From Streptomyces mirabilis (lineage in GTDB: Bacteria > Actinomycetota > Actinomycetes > Streptomycetales > Streptomycetaceae): a stretch of DNA of 64,000 nucleotides. A program made the translations under genes and the position numbers. Positions 35,139-43,795 of the stretch are shown piece by piece. The first letter of the stretch is position 1; every line of letters starts with the position of its first letter. The notes under the pieces were generated by a model that was not told the origin of the DNA, did not search any database, and was given only the letters and a program-made list of their open reading frames with translations. The stretch lies in contig NZ_JBCJKP010000001.1 of the NCBI RefSeq assembly GCF_039503195.1, forward strand, positions 2,728,001-2,792,000, read 5' to 3'.

Positions 35139-36398
35139 TCACCAGACCCGTACTGACGCTCCCCGCGCGAACACCGGACTCGTCGCGTCCGCCGGGGGCC
35201 GCGTCAGCGGTTCGGCCAGTTCCGCCACGGTCGGTCCCACCTTCGCCGCGAGGGCGTCCAGCGCGTCGAGGTCGAAGCCGTACACCCGGGCGGCGTTCCC
35301 GCCGACCATCGCGGCGACCTCCTCGCGCGGCACCCCCGCGTACGCGCAGCGCAGGCCCTCCCGGGAATAGGGGTAGGTGCCCTCGTCGTGCGGGTAGTCG
35401 CTGCCCCACATGACCTTGTCGACGCCGATCCGCGCCCGCAGCGGCACCTCGTGCGGGCGCATGAAGCTCGCGCCGACGAAGCAGTTGTCCCGCCAGACGT
35501 CCGAGGGGCCCTTGCCCATCGCCTCGGCGAGTCCCGCGCCGAACTTCGACTCCGCCGTCGACCTCTTCGCCCTCTTCGTCGCCGCCGCCGACAGCCTCCC
35601 GTGGTAGTAGTCCAACATGTCGAGCACCCCGGGTATCCAGCCCGAGCCCTGCTCGGTCAGCACCAGTCTCAGGCCGGGGTGGCGGCGGAAGGCGCCGCCG
35701 AAGATGAGGTGCCAGAGCGCGCGGTGGGAGAACCAGGTCGTCTCGACCATGAAGACCGCGCGGGCCGCCGGTTCCTCGCCCAGTGGCGGCGACGCCGAGC
35801 CCGCGTGGTGGTTCACGGGGACGCCCAGCTCCTCGCAGACCGCCCAGATCGGGTCGTACGTCGACGAGTACAGCTCGGGCAGTCCCGAGCCCGGTGGGGT
35901 GCCGGGGAGCAGCAGGCCGCCCCTGAGGCCCGCCCGGGAGGCCCACCTGATCTCCTTCACCGCCTCCCCCACGTCGTTCAGGAGGATCTGGAAGACACCC
36001 GCGCGGCGGCCCGGCGCGGCCGCACAGAAGTCGGCGAGCCAGCGGTTGTGGGCGCGCAGGCCCGCCCAGCGCCGTTCGAACTCCTCGGCGGTGGGGGCCG
36101 GCGCCATCAGGGCGGCCGACGGGAAGAAGGGCGGGATGGTGTTGGGGAACACCACCTCCGCGACGATGCCGTCCTCCTCCAGCTCCGCCAGGCGACGCGC
36201 GGAGTTCCAGTTCTTGTCGGCGGTGTCGGCGAGCAGGTCCTCGTACGGATTGACGTACGTGGCCGCCCACGCGTCGAACGCCTCGTGGTGTTCCTTCGCC
36301 AGGTAGGGCCGGTAGTCCAGGAGGTCCGCTCCGGCGTGGCAGTCCGCCGAGATCACGGTGTAGCGGTCGGTCACGGGGCCGTTCGTGGGGGTGCTCAC
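35139..36398 (-). CDS. Amidohydrolase_2 family metal-dependent hydrolase A
   Basis: A 419-residue TIM-barrel hydrolase or decarboxylase of the ACMSD/gamma-resorcylate decarboxylase type. It begins with ISADCHAG, where an HxH usually stands. Metal-ligand candidates follow in VNHHAG and WFSHRA, and the C-terminal motif is VMWGSDYPHDEGTYP (catalytic Asp). It is a diverged paralogue of the next upstream gene, with which it overlaps by 4 bases (GTGA). The substrate is probably an aromatic or cyclic acid (inference). Confidence 0.88.
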   Translation of the reverse strand: MSTPTNGPVTDRYTVISADCHAGADLLDYRPYLAKEHHEAFDAWAATYVNPYEDLLADTADKNWNSARRLAELEEDGIVAEVVFPNTIPPFFPSAALMAPAPTAEEFERRWAGLRAHNRWLADFCAAAPGRRAGVFQILLNDVGEAVKEIRWASRAGLRGGLLLPGTPPGSGLPELYSSTYDPIWAVCEELGVPVNHHAGSASPPLGEEPAARAVFMVETTWFSHRALWHLIFGGAFRRHPGLRLVLTEQGSGWIPGVLDMLDYYHGRLSAAATKRAKRSTAESKFGAGLAEAMGKGPSDVWRDNCFVGASFMRPHEVPLRARIGVDKVMWGSDYPHDEGTYPYSREGLRCAYAGVPREEVAAMVGGNAARVYGFDLDALDALAAKVGPTVAELAEPLTRPPADATSPVFARGASVRVW

Positions 36399-37678
36399 GG
36401 CGTCGTTCCCAGGACCGGGAAGTCGTGGTCGGTCAGCCAGTGGCGGCCCACCTCGCGCGAGCGTGCCCAGGACGCCGCCACGGCCGTCTGGTCGTCGCTC
36501 TGGCCGAGGTCGGCCGGGGTCGGGCCGATGCGCCGGGCGAGCGGGGTCAGCCGCTCGACGTCGAAGCCGAAGACCTCGGTGGCCGCGAGACCGAGCATGC
36601 GGCGGGTCTCCGCGACCGGGATGTCGTGGAAGGTGCGCCGCAGCCACGCGCGGGTGTCGGGCCAGGTTCCCTCGGGGTGCGGGAAGTCGCTGCCCCAGAG
36701 GATGTTGTCGACGCCGATCTCGTAGCGCTGCGCGAGTTCGCGGCGCTTGGTGTTCGTCGCGCAGATGAAGAGCTGCCGGTCGAGGTACTCGTGCGGGGGC
36801 CGCTTCAGCTCGGCGAAGGGCGACAGCTTCTTGCCGCCGTGCGCGCCCAGGTAGAGGCGGTCCATGAACCAGAGGAGGTTCGGCAGCCACCAGCAGCCCG
36901 ACTCGGCCACCCCGAACCTCAGCCCCGGGTGGCGTTCGAAGACGCCCGACCAGAGCAGGAACCACAGGGGGCGCGCGGGCCACCAGGTGACTTCGGAGAC
37001 GTAGATCCCCAGGTGGTCGCCGTACTCGTGGCGCGGTGCCGCGCCGGAGTGCGTGACCACCGGCATCCCGCACTCGGCGGCGGCCGCCCACACGGCGTCG
37101 TAACGGCGGTCGTGGTAGGGCTCCTTGTCGACCCACATGGCGGGGATCATCAGGGCGCCGAGTCCCGACTCCTTGGCGCGGTACACCTCGGCGACGACCG
37201 CGTCCGGGGCCGCCGTGATCGGCAACAGGGCGACCCCGCAGTGCCGTTCGGGGTTCTGCCCGACGAACTCCGCCAGCCAGCGGTTGTGGGCCCGCGCGCC
37301 CGCCATGCCGAGCTGTGGGTCGTGGTCGCCGGAGAGGCCGAGGCCCACGCCGAAGGGGGCCGCCGTGCGGCTGTCCACGGCGTCGGCGTCCGGGAAGACC
37401 ACCTCCCCTGCCACACCGTCGCCGTCCAGCTCCTTGAGGCGCTGCGCGGTGTCCCAACCGCCACGCAGGCCCTCCTCGTTGTCCTGGAACCAGCGGTCCG
37501 CGAACGCCTCGTTGCGGATGCCGAGCCGGTTCATCTCCTCGCGGCGTCGGCCCTGGCCCGCGAGGAACTCGTCGAAGTCCCGGTGGAACCGGGAGTCCAG
37601 GTAGGGCCGGTACTCCTCGGTGGGGAGCCCGGCGTGGCAGTCGGAGGAGATGATCAGATAGGGGTCCCGGTCGGTCAT
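36395..37678 (-). CDS. Amidohydrolase_2 family metal-dependent hydrolase B
   Basis: A 427-residue paralogue of hydrolase A with the same framework: ISSDCHAGLPTEEYRPYLD at the start, VVTHSGAAPRHEYGDH in the middle, and NILWGSDFPHPEGTWPDTRAW near residue 340. Two paralogues in one operon suggest a hetero-oligomer or two successive steps. ATG 37678 lies 11 bases after the SDR stop, with AGGAGG inside the gap. Confidence 0.88.
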   Translation of the reverse strand: MTDRDPYLIISSDCHAGLPTEEYRPYLDSRFHRDFDEFLAGQGRRREEMNRLGIRNEAFADRWFQDNEEGLRGGWDTAQRLKELDGDGVAGEVVFPDADAVDSRTAAPFGVGLGLSGDHDPQLGMAGARAHNRWLAEFVGQNPERHCGVALLPITAAPDAVVAEVYRAKESGLGALMIPAMWVDKEPYHDRRYDAVWAAAAECGMPVVTHSGAAPRHEYGDHLGIYVSEVTWWPARPLWFLLWSGVFERHPGLRFGVAESGCWWLPNLLWFMDRLYLGAHGGKKLSPFAELKRPPHEYLDRQLFICATNTKRRELAQRYEIGVDNILWGSDFPHPEGTWPDTRAWLRRTFHDIPVAETRRMLGLAATEVFGFDVERLTPLARRIGPTPADLGQSDDQTAVAASWARSREVGRHWLTDHDFPVLGTTP

Positions 37679-37689
37679 CGCCCGCCTCC

Positions 37690-38574
37690 TCAGTCCAGGA
37701 TGAAGTGCTCTAGGTACGACGGGTCGGCCCGGTCGAGCATGGACTGCGACCTCGCCCGGATCTGCCGGTCGCTGTGCTCGCTCGCGGGCAGCAGCCAGAA
37801 CCGACCCTCCCGGATGCCGTCCGCCACCAGGTCGGCGACCTCCTCCACCGGCGTGAACCGCACCTCCTGCCCTGCCTCCTTCATCGCGGCCTCCCACTGG
37901 TCGAGGCTGCGGTACGGGGTCTTCCTCGGGCGCTGTTTCGCGTAGCGCTCGGGCCGGTTGCGGTGCGACTCCCACAGGCCGGTGCGGAGCATGTGGGGCC
38001 CGGGGAAGAGCACCGACGCCCCCACGCGCGCGTGCTCCGCCTTGAGATGCGCGTACAGGGACTCGGTCATCGTCACGACGGCCGCCTTGGTGACGGCGTA
38101 CACGGACGCGGTCGGCAGCGGGGCGATCCCGCCGTCGCCGGACGAGGTGTTGACGACGTGGCCCGGCTCTCCCGAGGCGATCATCCGCGGCACGAAGGCC
38201 TGGACGCCGTGGAAGACACCCCAGACGTTGACGGCGAAGGCCCACTTCCAGTCGTTCGGATCGTGCTCCCACATGCGGCCCTCGGCGCCGGAGCCGACTC
38301 CCGCGTTGTTGCACAGGACATGCACGGCGCCGTACTTCTCGTACGTCTCGGCGGCGAGCGCGTCGAGTTGTTCGCGCTCCGAGACGTCCACCACGCGCGC
38401 GTGCACCTGCGCCCCGTCCTCCCGCAGCGTGGCGGCGGCCTTCTCCAGGGCACCCTCCTCGACGTCCGCGAGGACCACCTTCAGACCGTCCGCCGCGAAC
38501 CGGCGCGCCATCGCGAGCCCGATACCGCTCGCCGCGCCGGTGACGACGGCGACCTGCCCCGTCCGGAGATCCAT
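37690..38574 (-). CDS. Short-chain dehydrogenase/reductase
   Basis: A 294-residue SDR: TGAASGIG near residue 14, NNAGVGSG, and catalytic YAVTKAA. The C-terminal region is longer than classical SDRs and contains LEHFILD at the end. ATG 38574 shares one base with the stop of the decarboxylase-like gene (TGATG), with GGGAG 6 bases before it. It is second in the four-gene operon and likely oxidises or reduces an intermediate of the same pathway. Confidence 0.9.
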   Translation of the reverse strand: MDLRTGQVAVVTGAASGIGLAMARRFAADGLKVVLADVEEGALEKAAATLREDGAQVHARVVDVSEREQLDALAAETYEKYGAVHVLCNNAGVGSGAEGRMWEHDPNDWKWAFAVNVWGVFHGVQAFVPRMIASGEPGHVVNTSSGDGGIAPLPTASVYAVTKAAVVTMTESLYAHLKAEHARVGASVLFPGPHMLRTGLWESHRNRPERYAKQRPRKTPYRSLDQWEAAMKEAGQEVRFTPVEEVADLVADGIREGRFWLLPASEHSDRQIRARSQSMLDRADPSYLEHFILD

Positions 38575-39371
38575 CACGCGCTCCCTTCCGGCGGCCCGTC
38601 GAGGATCTGCCGCGGATCGTCGTAGCGCTGGTGGATGTACGGCAACAGGGCCTGGGCGCTGACGCGTTCGACCACCCGGCCCGTCTGGTCGGTGGTCTTC
38701 TCGCCGAGGGTGATCTCGACCAGGTCGCGTACGGGGAGGTCGGCGACCGGGTCGTACATCGACTCGCGCAGCACGACGTCCCCGGTGACGCGCTCCAGCC
38801 TGCGCACCTTCTCGTTGCGTACGCAGTGCACGAGCACGGGGTGGACGTCGAAGCCCGAACCGTCCACCGCGGGAAGGAACTTGAAGTAGAAGTCGGTCTT
38901 CCGGGCGGGCTCGGGCAGCGGCAGTTCACCGCTCACCGCGCCGCGCACCTCGACGAACGCGATGCCGTGCCGGGCGAGTGCGGCCCGTACGACGAGGCCG
39001 TCGCGTTCCACGGTGACCTCGCCGAGCTTCTTGGGCTCCCCGAAGACCTCGCGGCCGCCGATGAGCGCCCGCTCGTGGGTCATCGGCATGACCAGCGGGT
39101 ACCAGCCCTCGACGCCGTCGTGCGCCGCGGCGACGGCGAACGAGCCCGCGCCGAGCGGATAACCCGGCAGGTCCACCTTGCTGATGTTCACCCGGACCAG
39201 GGGGCGCCCGGTGGGTTTGAGCGGGGGTGGCAGGACCGCCGCGACCGCGTCCGGATCGCTCTCCCAGACGGCCACCACGCCGGTGGACCAGATGTCGGGG
39301 AGCTTGGCGCTCGCGGTGCGCGCGGCGGCGATCTCCGCCTCGGTCCGTGCGCCGTACCTCACTCGTGCCAT
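38574..39371 (-). CDS. Acetoacetate decarboxylase-family protein
   Basis: A 265-residue member of the acetoacetate decarboxylase (ADC) superfamily. The active-site block REVFGEPKKLGEV holds the Lys pair that forms the Schiff base in true ADCs. YPLVMPMTHERALIGG precedes it. Many actinobacterial members act on other beta-keto or aromatic substrates. It is first in a coupled operon with an SDR and two amidohydrolases. ATG 39371 begins MARVRYGARTEAEIAAART. Confidence 0.86.
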   Translation of the reverse strand: MARVRYGARTEAEIAAARTASAKLPDIWSTGVVAVWESDPDAVAAVLPPPLKPTGRPLVRVNISKVDLPGYPLGAGSFAVAAAHDGVEGWYPLVMPMTHERALIGGREVFGEPKKLGEVTVERDGLVVRAALARHGIAFVEVRGAVSGELPLPEPARKTDFYFKFLPAVDGSGFDVHPVLVHCVRNEKVRRLERVTGDVVLRESMYDPVADLPVRDLVEITLGEKTTDQTGRVVERVSAQALLPYIHQRYDDPRQILDGPPEGSA

Positions 39372-39622
39372 GTCCGTACCGCCCTTCGTAGGCGCTACCT
39401 GCTGGGGCGCGGAGCACGCTTGCAGGACACCGTCGAAAGGTCCATAGCCATGCGTCAGCCATGCGCCCGGGGGCGCCCGCCGGGCCGAACCAACCGGTGA
39501 CCCGCGCCACAAAAGGCACCCCTGTCCCCCGCTGACCGCGTCAACTCCGGGGGCCGGACCGTCCGTCGGATCCGGGAAGGTGGGGGCCGGACTGTCAGTC
39601 AGGGCCCGTATCCTCAGTGACC
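39372..39622. promoter_or_regulatory. Divergent promoter region with direct repeats
   Basis: 251 bases between the ADC-like operon and the exonuclease gene. A 19-base direct repeat (GGGGGCCGGACYGTCMGTC) lies at 39549-39567 and 39582-39600. The copies start 33 bases apart, three helical turns, placing both on one face of the DNA just before the exonuclease start. Nothing else stands out. Confidence 0.45.
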
Positions 39623-40642
39623 ATGCTCGAAGACCTGACGACCGCAGCGTCACCAGCCCCCTGGCCGGCCGCGTATCCGGAGGGGTACGCGGTCGTCGAC
39701 GTGGAGACCACCGGCCTTGCCCGCGACGACCGGATAATCTCGGCCGCCGTCTACCGGCTGGACGCGCGCGGCGAGGTCGAGGACCACTGGTACACGATGG
39801 TCAACCCGGAGCGGGACCCGGGCCCGGTCTGGATCCACGGTCTGACGACCGAGGTGCTCGAAGGCGCCCCGCTCTTCCAGGACATCGCCGAGGAGTTCTC
39901 CGACCGGCTCGCCGACCGGGTGCTCGTGGCGCACAACGCGGTCTTCGACTGGTCGATGATCGCGCGGGAGTACGCGCGCGCGGAGCGTGAGGCGCCGGTG
40001 CGTCAGCGGCTGTGCACCATCGCGCTCTCCAAGGAGCTGGGCCTGCCGCTGCCCAACCACAAGCTGGAGTCACTGGCCGCGCACTTCGGTGTCGTACAGC
40101 AGCGGGCGCACCACGCGCTGGACGACGCGCGCGTGCTGGCCGAGGCGTTCCGGCCGAGTCTGCGGGCCGCCGCGCGGGACGGCATCCGGCTGCCGCTCCT
40201 GGAGTGCCGGCCGCTCAAGGAGTGGTCCGAGAGCCCCGCGGCACCGCGGATCGGACGGCAGCCCGGTTCCGGTGGTCATGCGTCCGGCGGCTACCCGTCC
40301 GGTGGCTACCCGTCCGGGAGTTGGCGGCCTTCACGCAAACGCCCCGCATGCCCCTATCCCAACCCGGGTCACTACGAAGCGGACAAACCACTCAAGCAGG
40401 GTATGCGGGTCGCGTTCTCCGGGGACACGTCCGTCGACCGCGAGCTGCTGGAGGACCGTGCCGTCGAGGCCGGACTGCATGTCGCGACGAGTCTGTCCCG
40501 GCTGACCAGCCTGCTCGTCACCAACGATCCGGACTCCAGTACGTCCAAGGTGGTCAAGGCCAAACAGTTCGGGACACCGGTGATCGACGAGGCGGCGTTC
40601 GGCCAGCTGCTGCGGGATGTGGCGCCGGCCTCCGAGAAGTGA
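39623..40642 (+). CDS. DEDDh exonuclease with C-terminal BRCT domain
   Basis: A 339-residue protein. The N-terminal 3'-5' exonuclease domain (about 20-180) resembles the DNA polymerase III epsilon subunit: D and E in VVDVETTGL, D in AHNAVFDW, and HHALDDARVLAE. A Gly/Ser/Tyr linker (GGYPSGGYPSG repeats, about 215-235) and a C-terminal BRCT domain (about 260-335; MRVAFSGDTSVDRELLEDRA) follow. The fusion suggests a repair or proofreading factor rather than the main epsilon subunit. ATG 39623 begins MLEDLTTAAS; GTG 39617 is possible. Confidence 0.9.
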   Translation: MLEDLTTAASPAPWPAAYPEGYAVVDVETTGLARDDRIISAAVYRLDARGEVEDHWYTMVNPERDPGPVWIHGLTTEVLEGAPLFQDIAEEFSDRLADRVLVAHNAVFDWSMIAREYARAEREAPVRQRLCTIALSKELGLPLPNHKLESLAAHFGVVQQRAHHALDDARVLAEAFRPSLRAAARDGIRLPLLECRPLKEWSESPAAPRIGRQPGSGGHASGGYPSGGYPSGSWRPSRKRPACPYPNPGHYEADKPLKQGMRVAFSGDTSVDRELLEDRAVEAGLHVATSLSRLTSLLVTNDPDSSTSKVVKAKQFGTPVIDEAAFGQLLRDVAPASEK

Positions 40643-40754
40643 CCACGGAGGGCTGAGGAGGGGCCGGGGTCGCTGACGGACGTACGGGTGATTGCCGGGC
40701 GACTCGCCCGGCGCCCGCTCGCCCGCGCCGCGTCGGCACCTCACCCTGTGGCGC

Positions 40755-40988
40755 ATGGCGAGATGCGAAGTGTGCGGCAATGACTACGGCATGACCTTCG
40801 AGGTGCACGCGCAGGGCGCGGTGCACGTCTTCGACTGTTTCTCCTGCGCGATCCACCGGATGGCCCCCATCTGCGAGCACTGTCGCGTGCAGATCATCGG
40901 CCAGGGCGTCGAGGTCGAGGGCCACTGGTTCTGCGGCGCGCACTGCGCCCGCGCGGAGGGCAAGGTGGGCATCATCGACAAGGTCTGA
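40755..40988 (+). CDS. Small Cys-rich zinc-binding protein (metallothionein-like)
   Basis: A 77-residue protein with eight Cys in four pairs: C4-C7, C28-C31, C40-C43 and C60-C64, plus several His. The spacing fits two zinc ribbon-like sites more than a true metallothionein, although such proteins are often named prokaryotic metallothionein. The start ATG 40755 places MARCEVCGNDYG first. Function unknown; it may be a structural zinc protein or a metal buffer. Confidence 0.75.
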   Translation: MARCEVCGNDYGMTFEVHAQGAVHVFDCFSCAIHRMAPICEHCRVQIIGQGVEVEGHWFCGAHCARAEGKVGIIDKV

Positions 40989-41053
40989 GAGCCGAGCGGA
41001 ACGGTCCGGGAGCACACGTTCCCGTCGTGTCGACGCGCACCCCCCTGAATACG

Positions 41054-41082
41054 CCCCACGACCGAGTTGTACGGTCGTGGGG
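41054..41082. promoter_or_regulatory. 10-bp inverted repeat reaching the SURF1 start codon
   Basis: CCCCACGACC (41054-41063) pairs with GGTCGTGGGG (41073-41082) over a 9-base loop. The right arm ends on the first G of the proposed GTG start, in the place where a ribosome site would lie. Confidence 0.5.
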
Positions 41083-41873
41083 TGTACCGCTTCCTGTTGT
41101 CCCGGCAGTGGGTGATTCTCACCCTCGTGGCCCTCCTGCTCATCCCCACGATGATCAAGCTGGGCTTCTGGCAGCTGCACCGCCATGAGCACAAGGTCGC
41201 GCTGAACAAGGTCATCTCGCAGTCGCTGACGGCCACGCCGGTGCCCGCCGAGTCGGTCACCGCGCCGGGGCAGCACGTCGAGCACGCGGACCTGTACCGC
41301 CGGGTGACCGCGAAGGGCACCTTCGACACCGCGCACGAGGTCGTCGTGCGGCGCCGCACCAACGCCGACGGCGAGGTCGGCTACCACGTCCTGACCCCCT
41401 TCGACCTGGACGACGGCCGGGTGCTGCTCGTCAACCGGGGCTGGATCGACTCGAACGGCTCACAGACCGCGTTCCCGAAGATCCCGGCACCCGCGAAGGG
41501 CGAGATCACCGTCACCGGGCGGCTGATGCCCGACGAGACGACCGGCGACAGCGGCATCAAGAACATCCAGGGCCTGCCCGACCGCCAGGTCATGCTGATC
41601 AACAGCGAGCAGCAGGCCAAGAGCCTCGGCAAGCAGGTCCTCGGCGGGTACATCGAGCAGACCGCGCCCGCGCCCAAGGGTGACTCCCCCGAACTGATCC
41701 CCGACCCCGAGCACAACGACATCGGTCCGCACATGGCGTACGCGATCCAGTGGTGGCTCTTCTCCGCGGGCGTGCCCGTGGGCTGGCTGATCCTGGTCCG
41801 CCGGGAGCGCCGCGACCGGGCCGAGGCCGCCGCCTCCACGACCGCGCCGGAAGCGGCCACGGTCGCCGCCTGA
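41082..41873 (+). CDS. SURF1-family protein
   Basis: A 263-residue membrane protein that helps assemble cytochrome c oxidase (haem a insertion). It has the standard two-helix topology: an N-terminal helix (WVILTLVALLLIPTMIKLGFWQLHRHEHK, with the family motif FWQLHRHEHK) and a C-terminal helix (IQWWLFSAGVPVGWLIL). The external domain has the VLLVNRGWI block. The likely start is GTG 41082, which lies at the edge of a 10-bp inverted repeat with no clear ribosome site, so it may be leaderless. Confidence 0.88.
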   Translation: MYRFLLSRQWVILTLVALLLIPTMIKLGFWQLHRHEHKVALNKVISQSLTATPVPAESVTAPGQHVEHADLYRRVTAKGTFDTAHEVVVRRRTNADGEVGYHVLTPFDLDDGRVLLVNRGWIDSNGSQTAFPKIPAPAKGEITVTGRLMPDETTGDSGIKNIQGLPDRQVMLINSEQQAKSLGKQVLGGYIEQTAPAPKGDSPELIPDPEHNDIGPHMAYAIQWWLFSAGVPVGWLILVRRERRDRAEAAASTTAPEAATVAA

Positions 41874-41974
41874 CCCCTGGGCCGCCGCGCGGCGCGCCCG
41901 TACTTCCTCTGCCGGTGTCACCCGGTCGGCCCCCGACCCGATTGGCCCCCGCCTTCGCCGGGAACTCGCCCCAC

Positions 41975-43780
41975 GTGCACCCACGTATCGAGGACTACGC
42001 GCTCATCGGGGACGAACAGACCGCCGCGCTGGTGGGCCGGGACGGGTCCGTCGACTGGCTCTGTCTGCCACGGTTCGACTCGGCCGCCTGCTTCGCCGCG
42101 ATCCTCGGCGACGAGAACCACGGTCGCTGGCGGATCTCACCCACGGGGGCGGGCCCCTGCACCCGGCGGGCGTACCGGCAGGACACCCTGGTGCTCGACT
42201 CCGAATGGGAGACGGACGAGGGCGCGGTCCGCGTGACCGACTTCATGCCACAGCGTGAGCACGCCCCCGATCTCGTCCGCGTCGTCGAAGGACTCAGCGG
42301 CCGGGTGACGATGCACAGCACCCTGCAACTGCGCTTCGACTACGGCTCCGTCGTGCCGTGGGTGCGCAGGGCGGACGGCCAGCGGGTGGCGGTCGCGGGC
42401 CCGGACTCGGTGTGGCTGCGCAGCGAACCCGCGGTACGCACCTGGGGCAAGGACTTCCGTACGCACTCGGAGTTCACCGTGGAGGCGGGCGAGAAGGTCG
42501 CCTTCGTCCTGACGTGGCATCCCTCGCACCAGTCGCGCCCGCCCCTCGTCGACCCGTACGAGGCACTGCGCTCCAGCGTCGAGGACTGGCAGGCGTGGGC
42601 GGCGCGCTGCCGTTACGACGGTCCGCACCGCGACGCCGTCGTGCGCTCCCTGATCACCCTGAAGGCCCTCACCTTCGCCCCGACCGGCGGCATCGTCGCC
42701 GCCCCCACCACCTCGCTCCCTGAGGAACTCGGCGGCGTCCGCAACTGGGACTACCGCTACTGCTGGCTGCGCGACTCGACCCTCACCCTGGGCGCGCTCC
42801 TGTCGGCCGGGTACCACGAGGAGGCCGAGGCCTGGCGCGACTGGCTGCTGCGCGCGGTCGCGGGCGACCCCGCGGACCTGCAGATCATGTACGGCCTCTC
42901 CGGTGAGCGCCGGCTGCCCGAGTTCGAGCTGTCGTGGCTGCCCGGCTTCGGGGGCTCGTACCCGGTCCGGATCGGCAACGAGGCCGTCAAGCAGCTCCAA
43001 CTGGACGTGTACGGCGAGGTCATCGACTCGCTCTCGCTGGCCCGGCGCTCGGGCCTGCCGTCCAAGCCGCACATGTGGCGCCTGCAGTGCGCCCTGATGG
43101 AGTTCCTGCGGACCGCCTGGCGGCAGCCGGACGAGGGGATCTGGGAGGTGCGCGGCCCACGCCGGCACTTCGTGTACTCGAAGGTGATGGCGTGGGTGGC
43201 GGCCGACCGCGCCGTCCGGGCCCTGGAGAGCGAACCGGAGCTCGGCGGCGACCTGGAGGGCTGGCGCACGATGCGCGAAGAGGTGCACAAGGAGGTGTGC
43301 GAGCACGGCTTCGACAGCGAACGCAACACCTTCACGCAGTCCTACGGGTCACGCGAGCTGGACGCGTCACTGCTGCTCATCCCCCGCGTCGGTTTCCTGC
43401 CGCCCGACGATCCCCGGGTCGTCGGCACCATCGACGCGGTGCGCGCCGAGCTCGAACGCGAGGGCTTCCTGCTGCGCCGCTACAGCGACGAGGGCGTCGA
43501 CGTCGACGGGCTGCCGGGCGGCGAGGGCACCTTCCTCGTCTGCTCGTTCTGGCTCGCGGACGCGCTGCACATGACGGGCCGTACGAAGGACGCCCGCGAG
43601 CTGTTCGAACGGCTGCTCGGCCTGGCCAACGACGTGGGGCTGCTGTCCGAGGAGTACGACCCCGTCGCGCGCCGCCAGCTCGGCAACTTCCCGCAGGCGT
43701 TCAGCCACCTCGGCCTGGTGGGGACCGCCTTCAACCTGTTCGGTGAAGCGCATCCGGGAGGAGCCGAGACGACCGGATAG
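41975..43780 (+). CDS. Glycoside hydrolase family 15 protein
   Basis: A 601-residue protein of the bacterial GH15 family (glucoamylase/glucodextranase or trehalase type). The N-terminal beta-domain begins IEDYALIGDEQTAALVGRDGSVDWLCLPRFDS. The alpha/alpha barrel has RNWDYRYCWLRDSTLTL with catalytic-site residues, and the second Glu motif is GEGTFLVCSFWLADAL. Several actinobacterial members are trehalases. No signal peptide, so cytoplasmic. The start GTG 41975 is set by homology with the usual IEDYALIGD opening. Confidence 0.9.
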   Translation: MHPRIEDYALIGDEQTAALVGRDGSVDWLCLPRFDSAACFAAILGDENHGRWRISPTGAGPCTRRAYRQDTLVLDSEWETDEGAVRVTDFMPQREHAPDLVRVVEGLSGRVTMHSTLQLRFDYGSVVPWVRRADGQRVAVAGPDSVWLRSEPAVRTWGKDFRTHSEFTVEAGEKVAFVLTWHPSHQSRPPLVDPYEALRSSVEDWQAWAARCRYDGPHRDAVVRSLITLKALTFAPTGGIVAAPTTSLPEELGGVRNWDYRYCWLRDSTLTLGALLSAGYHEEAEAWRDWLLRAVAGDPADLQIMYGLSGERRLPEFELSWLPGFGGSYPVRIGNEAVKQLQLDVYGEVIDSLSLARRSGLPSKPHMWRLQCALMEFLRTAWRQPDEGIWEVRGPRRHFVYSKVMAWVAADRAVRALESEPELGGDLEGWRTMREEVHKEVCEHGFDSERNTFTQSYGSRELDASLLLIPRVGFLPPDDPRVVGTIDAVRAELEREGFLLRRYSDEGVDVDGLPGGEGTFLVCSFWLADALHMTGRTKDARELFERLLGLANDVGLLSEEYDPVARRQLGNFPQAFSHLGLVGTAFNLFGEAHPGGAETTG

Positions 43781-43795
43781 GGGAGGATGGGGGCC

